From positions 6,883,692 to 6,947,691 of the forward strand of contig NC_084717.1 of NCBI RefSeq assembly GCF_033807575.1: a stretch of DNA of 64,000 nt, read 5' to 3'. Positions 1-9,913 of the stretch are shown here, in pieces. Within the stretch, counting starts at the first letter, position 1. Each line of letters starts with the position of its first letter. Below the pieces are notes generated by a model. That model was not told the origin of the DNA and did not search any database. It saw nothing but the letters and a program-made list of their open reading frames with translations. The translations under genes and the position numbers were made by a program. The stretch is from Cydia pomonella. Taxonomy: Eukaryota > Arthropoda > Insecta > Lepidoptera > Tortricidae.

Positions 1-723
1 CAAGGTGATTCAGTACACGTGAGCAGGATCAAGCTTGCGTATTCAGTAAGTTATAAGCAACTGTTTCGTACCTGTATTTGTGAGATTACCTAACGTTAAT
101 TTAATTTTTACTGTTCAAATTTTTTTTATGTACGATAAAGGTCTTTATGGTCACCCTCTGTTTCATCCATAACAAATGACAAATTGAATGTCATCGAAGT
201 CTTTTAACAAGTGTGACATTTTATTTTCTTCATAATCAAACTGCTGTCATAGCGGTTAAAGCGGTTTTATCTTTGTTAATTAAGTATTGTAGGGTGTCCA
301 TGATTGTAAATAATCAAATTTGTCCTTAAAAAAGTTAGATAACAGAAAAAAAGCGTGATTGTCTTACTTAAATATGACGGTGAACGATTCATTAACATGT
401 ACTGATTGTGTAGGCTTGGTCCTGCTCGCGTCTCGCGAATCACCCTGTATAGTCCCACGGTAAGCCAAGAAGATATTGATTTGATTGCATATTGTGAAAA
501 GACGACGCAACCCATTTGTTGCTGGGGTCATGGGATAATTTATTATTTACAAAATTATCTTACATATTTAACTAAATTTTCAACTAAGGTCAGTGCTGCC
601 AAATCCATCGGCGAAAAATTCCAATATGATACCATGTCAGCTATCTTAGATTAATATGTAATGTTTGAAGCGCGCGTACTCCCGAGAACCTACTCGTATA
701 AAACAATAGCCTGTCGGTTACGT
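1..723. other. Intergenic DNA, nothing recognised
   Basis: AT-rich sequence with short chance reading frames on both strands (for example 406-654). None has a recognisable motif, domain or codon pattern. No repeat family was recognised here. Confidence 0.5.
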
Positions 724-920
724 AATAGTACATTACGACACTAGTGCGAAAATAGGAAATTCGACACGAGTTGCGAATTACCTATTCGCACATGTATCGT
801 ACAACGTTTTACAGTACATATGGCCCTTTAAATGTCCGACACAGTAACGGAATATGCTAATTTTCGCACTAGTGCAGTAAAATAGCACCATATGTACTAT
901 AAAAGTACATAAACGATCAT
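724..920. repeat. MITE-like repeat with 'CACTAGTGCGAAAAT' inverted motif
   Basis: The motif CACTAGTGCGAAAAT near 740 recurs as its reverse complement near 857-873. The pair flanks about 110 bp, including a 'GTACATATGGCCCTTTAAATG' type stretch that I associate with a common lepidopteran repeat. No coding capacity and no clear target duplication were seen. The boundaries are approximate. Confidence 0.45.
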
Positions 921-1393
921 GCATTAAATATATCATAATCATAATTTTCGAAATCCACAACCTCGAGAACTTAGAAAACGATAACCATAATGAATTTTAC
1001 GAAATAATACCTACAGTCAGCCTTATCTTTTATATTTCCCTGACTTCGTCCCTGACCCATTTATCTAAAGATCGTAATTTCGTTATGCCGGTGCTCGCTA
1101 AGGAATGTGATCGCTTTTCATATCAACGCGCCGCTGTGGATGTTTTCACACGCCATCGCCTCCGATAGACTGCCTCCAGGTATTTTAAGGTTCCGTTGGA
1201 CTAACGGAAAATCTTTATTAAATTAAATTAAAATTAAAATTCGTTTATTTCGAGTAACATAATGACTCATACATATTAATTTGGAACACTAGACTTAAAC
1301 ACTATACTACAAATACGAGTACACATGCATTAATACCTACAATAAAATTATACAAAGAAAATTAAAGTTTTTTAACACATTGACAGTTATCAC

Positions 1394-4210
1394 CTATCTC
1401 AATGTGTTAACCACAGCGCTGCTGGGCGCATGGAGTCCACAGCAAAATGTCATGTACGGGCAAAACTTGTCCGCAATCATTGCCAGGACGCTGTTGGAGC
1501 TGGCGCGCACGCGTCGCACCAGAGATGCGGCTCGCAAGCGCATGGTAGCTTTAAAACACGCCACCTGCGCCTCCGCAAACATCCCTGATGCGCTGCAGTA
1601 TCGCGACAGCCCCATCAGTGCCCTGAACGCGTTATTATATTGTACTTGTAGGGCCCTATACGATCTCAAGGTGTACCTTTTCCATAGACTGCAAGTGTAG
1701 AATGTTGTGCAAAAAGCTCTGAATAAGGTCACCTTACTTTCTTTTGAGCATCGAGCAAATCTGCGTGCAATCATGTTAGCTCTGACCGATAAGGCCCTAC
1801 GTTCCCGTTCTATATCAGCATCGTCCTTGAGGTCGGTAGTAACGATATGACCTAGATACTTGAACTGGTATACCCTTTGCAGGGCAACCGTGTTAAGTTT
1901 GATAGGTGGTATTACAGATGGTATTTTAGACTCGACCCCAAAAACCATATACTGACTTTTATCAACATTATACTTGAGTCCGTGCGTGTGTGCGTAATCC
2001 TCACATACTTTAAGCAACCTTCTGATGCCGCAGACTGACGCACTCAACAGCACCATGTCGTCGGCATAGCTCACATTGTTCATATTAACCCCGTCTATGT
2101 GACAGCCCGCATGCATGCTGCTGAGCGCGACAATAAGCTCATTCATATATAGGTTGAAAAGCGATGGTGAGCTCAACCCCCCCTGCCTCACCCCACATTG
2201 CAACCTATACGTCTCAGACAATGTACCTGCCCATCTCACGTTGTTGATCTGGTTTCCATACCAATATCTAAATATACCTATCAAATCGGGCGCTAAGTTA
2301 ATTCCCTCAAGTTTCTTCCAAAGTATATCGTAGGAAACCAGATCAAACGCTTTTGATAAATCTAGGTAACAGGCATAAACTGGCGTATTTCTATCAACAT
2401 AATACGCTGCGGTATGCTTAAGGCACAGGATAGCACTTTCAGTTGACAGCCCGGGCCTAAACCCGAACTGGTTGTCATGCAATGAAAGGTTTTTATTCAA
2501 CTGCGCATTAAGCACACCGTCCAGTACCTTTGCCATAACAGTAGCGAGCGATATCGGTCTATAGTTATTTTTACTAGTTAGGTCTCCTGTCTTGTTTTTC
2601 GCCACTGGTATGACCAAGGTTTTTATTAAGTCGAGGGGCAGGTAAGAATGGGATATGCACAGAGAATAAAACATTGCAAGTACACGCAGAATATGACGAC
2701 CAGCAAACCGTAGATGCTCCACACTGAGACCATCGTGACCAGGCGACTTGCAACCAGACATGGATTTAATGGCTTTGGCTATCTCTGAGACTGATATCAT
2801 TGTCGCCTGTCTATCCACAATCGCCCCAGCGCAGGCCTCCCTTTCCTGCGAAGGTGTTATGCTTGGTTTCACAATAAAGTGGTCTCTGAATATATTAGCA
2901 ATAGTCTCATGATCCGTTGCCCCTTCAACGCTCGCCGGCGGGCCAGGCCTAGCATTTAGCTTGCTAGTTGACTTCCAAAATGCCTTAAAATCTTTTTTTG
3001 CGTGTTGTGACGCTATTATGTCCATTTGTATTTGATTTTGATGATCTTGGCACCATTTTAGTCGAGACTTGAATATACGTCGACTCTCACACATTTTATT
3101 GTACTCAGTGCCCACCATAGGTTTGCCACTAGACACCCACACAAGAAATGCCTGCCTCGCCCGCCAATGAGCATCTTTCACGTGCCTGTTCCAACCCACT
3201 ATACGATTTCTATTCTTTTTCTTAGGTCCCACATTTCCCTTACTAACTATGGCAGACTGGCTGAGCGCCGATACAATGTCCCTATACATGTCATCTAAGA
3301 TTAATTTATGATATGGGTCACTACAGCATTTATCACCACAATGAATAAAATCAGAAGGAAAATGGATATTTTTTAATCTGTTATCGCATTCTTTTGTGTA
3401 TGCCGCAATCTGCTCTGTTGTTCTCTCCCCCCATATTGCGTAATTAGTGTTATTAAGTGGCGCAGCAGTTAATCTAGGTGTTAATACACCTATATTACAT
3501 TCCACTATGAGGGGAAAGTGGTCAGACCAAACCACGTCACACTTAACATGTAAATTCCGAACAGAACCTAAAGCCGATTGTGTCACAATACAGTGGTCCA
3601 GCCAGCGCCTAGACCCGTGCGCCTCACTGATAAAAGTGTAGGTATCAGAAGAAAGTCCAAATCTGTTTATATCTACGCACACCCAGCTCTGTTCATTACA
3701 ATAATTACTTAGTTCCGTGAAAAATAACTCACCTGGATGTGCGTTAAAGTCCCCTAAGATATAAACTGATTCCACTTCACATTCATCCACTATTGCACTC
3801 ACCGCGCTAAGGCAATCCGTGAACTCGGGCAAGTTGTCTGAGCAATCCGTGGGCATATACACACAGACAACTATAAACGGCCGACCACTAGTCACTATTT
3901 TAACCGCACATACGCGTGAATTACTACACTGTAACACTGATACGCATTGAAACAGATTACTTCGCCACAGAAGTGCCACTCCGCCGTACGGTCGCCCTTT
4001 CAGCATACCAGAGGATGTGTCCACCGCCGATGTTCCCGTAAACGAGAAATCGCTGCTAATATTGCCTAAATATGGAATTTCAGTAGGTAATAGCCACGAT
4101 TCCTGCAAAGCGATTATATCGGAGAATTGGCAGAGTTGTCTAACGTAGTCGACTGATCGTTTGACACTTTTACAATTAAAACTAGTTAATTTAATTGTGC
4201 GTTGTTCCAT
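1394..4210 (-). CDS. LINE ORF2: AP endonuclease plus reverse transcriptase
   Basis: This 938-residue ORF starts at an ATG and encodes the replication enzyme of the element, which nicks the target and copies element RNA into the genome. Residues 1-235 form an exonuclease-endonuclease-phosphatase nuclease: FNCKS near 11, QES at 37, GDFNAHPG at 153 and SDHFPL at 229, so the catalytic Glu, Asp and His are present. Residues about 485-780 form the RT: NNYRPISL near 548, YLDLSKAFD at 615, GVRQGGLSSP at 673 and the catalytic YADD at 715. The C-terminal part has the FKYLGHIVT block and ends without an RNase H domain. No internal stop or frameshift is visible, and the length fits an APE-type ORF2. Antisense frames inside it are shadows. 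Confidence 0.9.
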   Translation of the reverse strand: MEQRTIKLTSFNCKSVKRSVDYVRQLCQFSDIIALQESWLLPTEIPYLGNISSDFSFTGTSAVDTSSGMLKGRPYGGVALLWRSNLFQCVSVLQCSNSRVCAVKIVTSGRPFIVVCVYMPTDCSDNLPEFTDCLSAVSAIVDECEVESVYILGDFNAHPGELFFTELSNYCNEQSWVCVDINRFGLSSDTYTFISEAHGSRRWLDHCIVTQSALGSVRNLHVKCDVVWSDHFPLIVECNIGVLTPRLTAAPLNNTNYAIWGERTTEQIAAYTKECDNRLKNIHFPSDFIHCGDKCCSDPYHKLILDDMYRDIVSALSQSAIVSKGNVGPKKKNRNRIVGWNRHVKDAHWRARQAFLVWVSSGKPMVGTEYNKMCESRRIFKSRLKWCQDHQNQIQMDIIASQHAKKDFKAFWKSTSKLNARPGPPASVEGATDHETIANIFRDHFIVKPSITPSQEREACAGAIVDRQATMISVSEIAKAIKSMSGCKSPGHDGLSVEHLRFAGRHILRVLAMFYSLCISHSYLPLDLIKTLVIPVAKNKTGDLTSKNNYRPISLATVMAKVLDGVLNAQLNKNLSLHDNQFGFRPGLSTESAILCLKHTAAYYVDRNTPVYACYLDLSKAFDLVSYDILWKKLEGINLAPDLIGIFRYWYGNQINNVRWAGTLSETYRLQCGVRQGGLSSPSLFNLYMNELIVALSSMHAGCHIDGVNMNNVSYADDMVLLSASVCGIRRLLKVCEDYAHTHGLKYNVDKSQYMVFGVESKIPSVIPPIKLNTVALQRVYQFKYLGHIVTTDLKDDADIERERRALSVRANMIARRFARCSKESKVTLFRAFCTTFYTCSLWKRYTLRSYRALQVQYNNAFRALMGLSRYCSASGMFAEAQVACFKATMRLRAASLVRRVRASSNSVLAMIADKFCPYMTFCCGLHAPSSAVVNTLR

Positions 4211-4230
4211 TAATATATGTAATTATGTAC

Positions 4231-5505
4231 TTATGTGCCGCCTTCAGTAGCAACTCTGTTCGAGTATCTGTGCTTGAAATGCACAAACCGCCTAAATACA
4301 ATGTCTTTAGGCCACAGACTAGTGTCTAGAAACAATGGCAATTTACTCTCGTATACAAAAAATTTAAAAGCCTTATGATTTTGTTTCTTTTTCATTATAA
4401 TTTTTTCTAATGACACATTTTCATGAGTTTTTGTTTTTATGTAATCTATTATGTCATTTTCATTAGTATCCTGGTGTATTTTTGATATAAAGATAGGAAT
4501 CAGTTTCTCTGCCGCTTTGAACTTGCTGTTGACATCACTAGTTGCCGTTCCCACCTGTCCATTAAATCGGTTTGACGATTTCTTTTTTCGGTATGTAACA
4601 GTTTTCCATTCATCCCCGTATTTATTATGCAAGCACTCTTTGCTTATCGGGTCGCTGTTACTAATCATGACGTTTTGCGCGCCGGAGGTAGAACAGCTGA
4701 TCACCTGACTTTCCGTTGTTCGTGGCGAGCCAGTTCCGATATGAGTAGACCTATTTTCCTTATCAGTCTCGACGGCCATTTCATTTCTCGTACTAATAGA
4801 TTTAGATAAGGATATAGGTTGTTCATGCGGAACAGATGTCGATGACTCATCCACAATGGTTCTATATTGCAAATTTTCCTCCATCTGATTTATTTGCATT
4901 GACACATTTTGTTTTATGGAACTAGCATTATCGTTTAAGGTTGAGTTATGATGTTGTGACATACCATAAGGTCCACTGTCTGCTTGTAAACACCAAGCAC
5001 CCCTTTTTACGTTAATAGTGGACAAAGGAATATGCGGTGGAGAAGCATACCTATAAGATAGTTGTATTTCATTCCTTAAATCCTCTATCTGTCCTTTCGT
5101 GGCATAAGTATCCTTTATGGTGTTAATTTCAGCCTGGATCCGCAGTATGTCCTTTAAAAGCTTGGAACAGTCAAGATGATCAAAAGTCAATGGGGGTAGT
5201 TTTTCAAGCTGGTGAGCCACGAAAGTCGGAATTATATCTGGTTCCGTTGCTTTAAAAACACGTATTATATCACGAAGGTCCCTTTGATCCTTGCCTCCGC
5301 CCTTTCTTTTAATATTCCGCTCATTTGTAGGCAGAGCATCGAATAACAATGATTTTGATTTTTGAATTTCATCAACTGTAAACGACTTTTCACATATTCG
5401 CACTAAAGTATCTTCGTCACTTATTGAAATTTTATTTTGAATGTATGATAACATTTCGTCAATAATAATATTGCACGTATTGCACTTTAAAGTGTTCGAT
5501 AACAT
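4231..5505 (-). CDS. LINE ORF1: Gag-like RNA-binding protein
   Basis: This is the first ORF of the same LINE. The open frame extends up to 5598, but only from a TTG codon. The first in-frame ATG is at 5505 and gives 424 residues beginning MLSNTLKCNTCN, which I take as the start. An N-terminal CxxC pair (KCNTCN) is followed by a helical stretch (about residues 105-145) rich in Leu and Ile that may be a coiled coil. The middle is polar and Ser/Thr-rich. The C-terminal 90 residues (PIFISKIHQDTNENDI onward) look like an RRM-like nucleic-acid-binding fold, a role inferred from the usual function of ORF1 in LINEs. The stop lies 20 bp before the ORF2 ATG, so ORF2 is probably translated by reinitiation or from the same RNA. 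Confidence 0.75.
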   Translation of the reverse strand: MLSNTLKCNTCNIIIDEMLSYIQNKISISDEDTLVRICEKSFTVDEIQKSKSLLFDALPTNERNIKRKGGGKDQRDLRDIIRVFKATEPDIIPTFVAHQLEKLPPLTFDHLDCSKLLKDILRIQAEINTIKDTYATKGQIEDLRNEIQLSYRYASPPHIPLSTINVKRGAWCLQADSGPYGMSQHHNSTLNDNASSIKQNVSMQINQMEENLQYRTIVDESSTSVPHEQPISLSKSISTRNEMAVETDKENRSTHIGTGSPRTTESQVISCSTSGAQNVMISNSDPISKECLHNKYGDEWKTVTYRKKKSSNRFNGQVGTATSDVNSKFKAAEKLIPIFISKIHQDTNENDIIDYIKTKTHENVSLEKIIMKKKQNHKAFKFFVYESKLPLFLDTSLWPKDIVFRRFVHFKHRYSNRVATEGGT

Positions 5506-5718
5506 TTTTAAACGACACAGCGGTGACGCGTATTGAAAGCAATGCGCGCACACGGATGAGCGCTCGCGCAAGACTGTGTTTTTATAAATTCTTAACAAAC
5601 TTTTTTATCCAGTGTGAGTACACAAACCTGATTCACAACGCTTCGTCAATATATCAAAGATAAAAAAACTACTAGGTAAAAAAATACAAGTTTTCTTAAA
5701 ATATGGACGTTACATTTT

Positions 5719-6094
5719 GACGACTGGTTTGGCCTAGTGACCCTACCTACGAAGCTGATGGTCCCGGGTTCAAATCATGCCGGCCTAGCCAAGGCGACAA
5801 TCGCTATCGCTTCGACAACGAATCGCTTCGTGTCTCTCTATTCGTCTTCCATATTAGTGCGACAGTGACAGTTGCGTTTCGATCGCTACGGAGCGTAAGC
5901 GATTTGCACGTTGGCTACGTGGCCTGGTAAAGGCATTTATTCGTGTGATGAGCATGGATATTTGTTCCTAAGTCATGGGTGTTTTCTATGTATTTAAGTA
6001 TTTATAAATATTGATACATTATATATATCGTTGTCTTAGTACCCTCAACACAAGGTTACTGTGGGACTTAGTCAATTTGTGTAATAATGTCCTT
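5719..6094 (+). mobile_element. Metulj-like tRNA-derived SINE, interrupted by a MITE
   Basis: The SINE begins GACGACTGGTTTGGCCTAGTGACC. Its tRNA-like head includes a B-box-like GGTTCAAATC at about 5768, and its body has 'GTTTTCTATGTATTTAAG', a TATATA stretch, 'ATCGTTGTC' and 'GGGACTTAGTCAATTTGTGT'. The head is split after the B box by 146 bp (5779-5924) absent from the other copies in this window. Related copies lie at 6680, 11854, 37494 and 61233. Confidence 0.85.
5779..5924. repeat. MITE nested in the SINE, 'GGCCTAGCCAA' ends
   Basis: This 146-bp insert sits within the SINE head. Its ends are a rough inverted pair (GGCCTAGCCAA near the left end, TTGGCTACGTGGCC at the right), and an internal 'ATCGCTACGGAGCG' type palindrome is present. 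Related copies lie at 25160-25293 and, inverted and partial, at 31605-31697. It has no coding capacity. Confidence 0.7.
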
Positions 6095-6679
6095 GCAAAA
6101 TCTAGCCTTTAAAGTTTGGCATAAGACCGTTTAGTATTAGAAAGAGGATGTTTACTCTTTCTAATAAATGCAGTTGAAAAGATCCCAATAGTCTCTCGCA
6201 CGAGATACTGGAGTTGCACCGCATTTATGCTGGGCTTGCAGCGCATTGATTACGAAGGTAGTTATCGTTCCTAAAATGAGTCCATGGTACACGAACTTAT
6301 AGTAGGTATTAGGCACGTTAGATTTGAGTAGAACTATCACCAATTATTTACTCTTACTTAAAATTCTAAATCTAAATCCGATTGGGAGATCTTCAATAAC
6401 AAACTTCCATAAAACTTATTTATACCAAGTTTCTCAATAACTTACGCAACAGCTATTCACTGCCCACGCCTTTAGCTCTTAAAGTGCATAGATAACTAGT
6501 CAGATAAGCTTGTTCGACCTGGCCTCATCAACACTTTGCATAAGGGGATCCGGGCCACGCAACTTCTTTCAATACGTACCTACTTATAACGTGGGTAAGG
6601 ACAACCTTTGAGTCTAGATCAGGTCCAGTTTGTTTTGCATTACAATTAAACAGACAAGTTTAAATAAATAAATATTATA

Positions 6680-6918
6680 GGAAATTATCACACAATTGAC
6701 TAAATCCCACAGCAAGCTCAATAAGGCTTGTGTTGTGGGTACTTAAACAACGATATATGTATATAATACACAGATCCTTAAGTGTATAGAAAACATCCAA
6801 GACTTAGGAAGAAATATGAGTGCTCATCACACAAATAAATGCCCTTACCAGGACTTGAACCCGGGACCATCAGCTTCATAGGCAGGGTCACTACCCACTA
6901 GGCCAGATTAGGATCGTC
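6680..6918 (-). mobile_element. Metulj-like tRNA-derived SINE
   Basis: Read on the minus strand it runs from GACGATCC and the GGCCTAGTGGGTAGTGACC block, through a B box (GGGTTCAAGTCC), to the TATATA/'AACGATATA' body and 'GGATTTAGTCAATTGTGTG' end. It lies opposite in orientation to, and about 600 bp from, the SINE at 5719. Confidence 0.85.
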
Positions 6919-7084
6919 AGGTCGTAAGTTTATAGTATACTACCTACTAATCTTAAACAAAATCTGAAAGTAGCTTTCTTTGTTATGATTATAGATGGCG
7001 TACATTCTGATTATAGACCTGCGCAGTAACAACTAACTTTACAAGTACATATGTTATTTATAGATAGCCTATATATTTATAGAT

Positions 7085-7670
7085 AGTTGTAGCAGAAGTA
7101 CCTAGGCAGTGTAATAACCAATGACGGTTACATTGACAACGACTGGCTGGCAAAAGTGGAGGGAGCTTACAGGAGTACTCTGTGACCCGAGGATGCCCAT
7201 CCGCTTAAAGGGCAAAGTGTACAAAACTGCTGTCAGACCAGCAATGTTATATGGTGCAGAATGTTGGCCTCTCGAGAAGCAACAATCCGACCAACTTCAC
7301 GTCGCTGAAATGCGAATGCTTAGGTGGTCTGCAGGAGTGACACTCATGGACAAAGTACCGAACCGTTACATCAGAGGCTCGTTCAAAATAAGACCCATAC
7401 AGGACAAGCTACCAGAAACACGACTCCGATGGTATGGGCATGTCATGAGAAGGCCGGAGGACCACATGACTAGAAAGGTGCTCGAATATATGAAAGAACC
7501 GAAAAAGAGTGGACGACCCCGACTTACATGGATTTCCGTAGTTAAGAAAGACCTAGAGAATAAGAATATAGACCCAACGACGACCCGGAACAGATATAAC
7601 TGGAGAAAATTGATTAGGAGAGCCGACCCCAAATAAAAATGGGATAAGGCCAGAAGAAGAAGCAAGTAAG
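7085..7670 (+). pseudogene. RTE-like LINE, 5'-truncated RT C-terminus
   Basis: Only the C-terminal end of a reverse-transcriptase ORF remains. An upstream frame reads KYLGSVITNDGYIDND (from about 7088). A shift and small deletion near 7140 then lead to the frame 7148-7636, with GVLCDPRMPIRLKGKVYKT, VRPAMLYGAECWPL, HVAEMRMLRW and LRWYGHVMRR. These blocks are typical of RTE-clade elements in insects. The RT catalytic domain is absent. The 3' end has 'GGGATAAGGCCAGAAGAAGAAG', matching the usual short RTE tail. Confidence 0.85.
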
Positions 7671-9339
7671 AACCAGTTGCCGTTGTTAAAGTGCATATGC
7701 TTATATTATTAAATGTGTATCTTGATCTAGTATTATAAAGTCTATAATGTGGAACATAATGACAATGTATATTGCTAATAGTCATAGTTGTCCTCAAATG
7801 TAAAGGTAACTACAGGCTTCTCTTCAAAATTTGCAATATTTAGCAGTTAGTTTAAGACATAAATACCTACTTGCGATCAATAGCCATAGCTGCCTAGAGC
7901 TTAACTCAGCGGATTCCTTAACCAGTTAATCATACTTATATTACAAAGGCTGTGTGACTTAGGGAAACTATCCGTTCCTAGAATTAATAACTACTACAGG
8001 GACTAGAACCCTTAGGAAAAGAATTCCATGCTTACTTAATAGTTTGCCTGAAGCCATAAGAGGTGAAACTAATAAGTCTATATATTAAATCTATGTTAAA
8101 AACATTACCATACATTGTAGTAATTAATTATAAATTATAAGTTATTTCGGGCTACGACTATTTTTAAGAACAGCACTGTATCTTATTAAATTAAATAAAT
8201 GAAGCCAGATGATGTTGACATTTTTGCTGATAGTACTGGTGTATTTCCAGGAAACTCTTAAAGTGCATAGATGTGATATGATATGATACTATTATCTCGT
8301 TGTATAAATTTTAAAATTTAACTTTTTATTGTTTTATGTAATTAATATTTTAATTTTAATATGGATACCACATACGTGTCTTGGTGTAATACTGTTAACC
8401 TATGTGTAACGTTTAAATAAATAATGAGTAGGTAATGCCAAAAGAAAGCTAGCAATGTCAAAAGAAATCAAATTTTCATTTTCTAATTTAAAAAGCATAA
8501 TATTTTCTTCTTCATAAATCCAGTTTTAAAAAATTCGTCACAATGCTGTTTTACACTTTACGTACCATCCCATCCAAGTCAACGAGACACAACACACAAA
8601 TCTCTATTTTAAATGCTTAAACCTAAAAGCGAATGTCTACCTTCAAGTGCCAACATCCCACATCCCACCGAACTTTAAACATTCGAATTCTACGTAAGTT
8701 ATCAATAATGGCAACAACTTCGTTGAAAATTGAACGTCAACTTCTTAATGAGGCCAAGAAAATTCGTGCATGCGAGTGATGGAACTTAAAGCGTGTAAAC
8801 TTATTCGTCGTCATTAAAAGTTTGGAAGATTTGTGCCAGGGCTAATTAGCCAGACACTTCGTGAAAAATGTGTGTCGAGTTCCTGTTTGAGTTTATTTCT
8901 TGTGTCGTCTGTGTTTTGTTTTAATACGTGTTAGGAACATAAGGAGCGGGTTGATGCGAGTATTTAATTACTTCTTCACCTCAGCAGCGTTATTTGCCGT
9001 GCGAATACACTGCGCGCAAAGAGCAAAATTCAATTTTGCTCCGTCTGTCTAGTAATTTAATTTGTTTAGTTATTATAAAATAAACAGTTTTTTTATATGG
9101 TGTGGTACTTACACCTAGTTTGTAAATGCAACGTTGATTTAATATCTTTCACGTTGTATTTGTGTTCTCGGTACTGAGTTGAATAATTGGGTGTACAACG
9201 AGAGAATTTAAGTTCAACATTTTCAACTCGAGTGAGTGAGAGTGAGAGGTCCATTGCTTCGTTCAAGATTCTGAATTTAGGATCTATCATATGCTTGGAA
9301 TTTCGAGAGCAAAAACCAACTTTGCTCCATTACATGTTT
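7671..9339. other. AT-rich intergenic DNA, nothing recognised
   Basis: No coding frame with recognisable content. Short frames near 9093-9390 overlap on opposite strands and look like chance. Confidence 0.45.
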
Positions 9340-9588
9340 TTTGTACAATTGTTTTATAAATACTGTTTGTTGTATGGGAGCCCCCCTTAAATATTTATTT
9401 TATTCTGTTTTTAGTATTTGTTGTTATAGCGGCAACAGAAATAAATCATCTGTAAAAATTTCAACTGTCTAGCTATCACGGTTCATGAGATACAGTCTGG
9501 TGACAGAAGGACGGACGGACGGACGGACGGACAGTGAAGTCTCAGTAATAGGGTCCCGTTTGACCCTTTGGGTACGGAACCCTAAAAA
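9340..9588 (+). repeat. GGGTTCCGTA-family repeat, partial copy
   Basis: This is the 3' part of an abundant lepidopteran-type interspersed repeat. It shows 'GTTGTTATAGCGGCAACAG', then 'TCATGAGATACAG', then a run of five GGAC units near 9510-9532, and ends 'GGGTACGGAACCCTAAAAA'. The ending matches the complete copy at 32699-32936. It is noncoding. Confidence 0.75.
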
Positions 9589-9870
9589 GTACAATTCGAA
9601 CGTCTTTATCATTGTAAAACATGATTAGTTACAAACACTTTTAACAGATAACCATAGTAAACTAATCTTTCCATTAAATTAACCCTAAATTAGTTACAAG
9701 CTAAGTTACACGGTTTCAACAGCAAGTAATTGCCAAGTTACCGTGTTCAAAATCATTAAATTTATAAGTTCGGGGCACAACCAAACTTAGTCTAAGTGGA
9801 CAGCCTGCTCTAGTCCAGGAAGCGAATTTAACTTAATTTATTTACATTTAACGGTGTAGTCACTATATAT

Positions 9871-9897
9871 TATAAATATATATATATATATATATAC
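9871..9897. repeat. (TA)n microsatellite
   Basis: A near-perfect TA dinucleotide tract. Confidence 0.85.
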
Positions 9898-9913
9898 TGT
9901 TATGAATATTTAG

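Larger units (their letters stand above)
1213..5620 (-). mobile_element. Nearly complete two-ORF non-LTR retrotransposon (LINE)
   Basis: This is a non-LTR retrotransposon read on the minus strand: ORF1 (5505-4231), a 20-bp gap, ORF2 (4210-1394), a short 3' UTR, and an A/T-rich tail built of TTTAA/TTTTAA units near 1213-1240. Both ORFs are open, so the copy looks young. The RT resembles the CR1/Jockey/Rex assemblage, possibly Daphne-like, but I cannot fix the clade by eye. I found no convincing target-site duplication, so both ends are approximate. Two shorter copies of the same family lie at 30512-31012 and 49740-50025. Their 3' ends carry the same ATTAAAATTAAAA-type tail. Confidence 0.85.
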
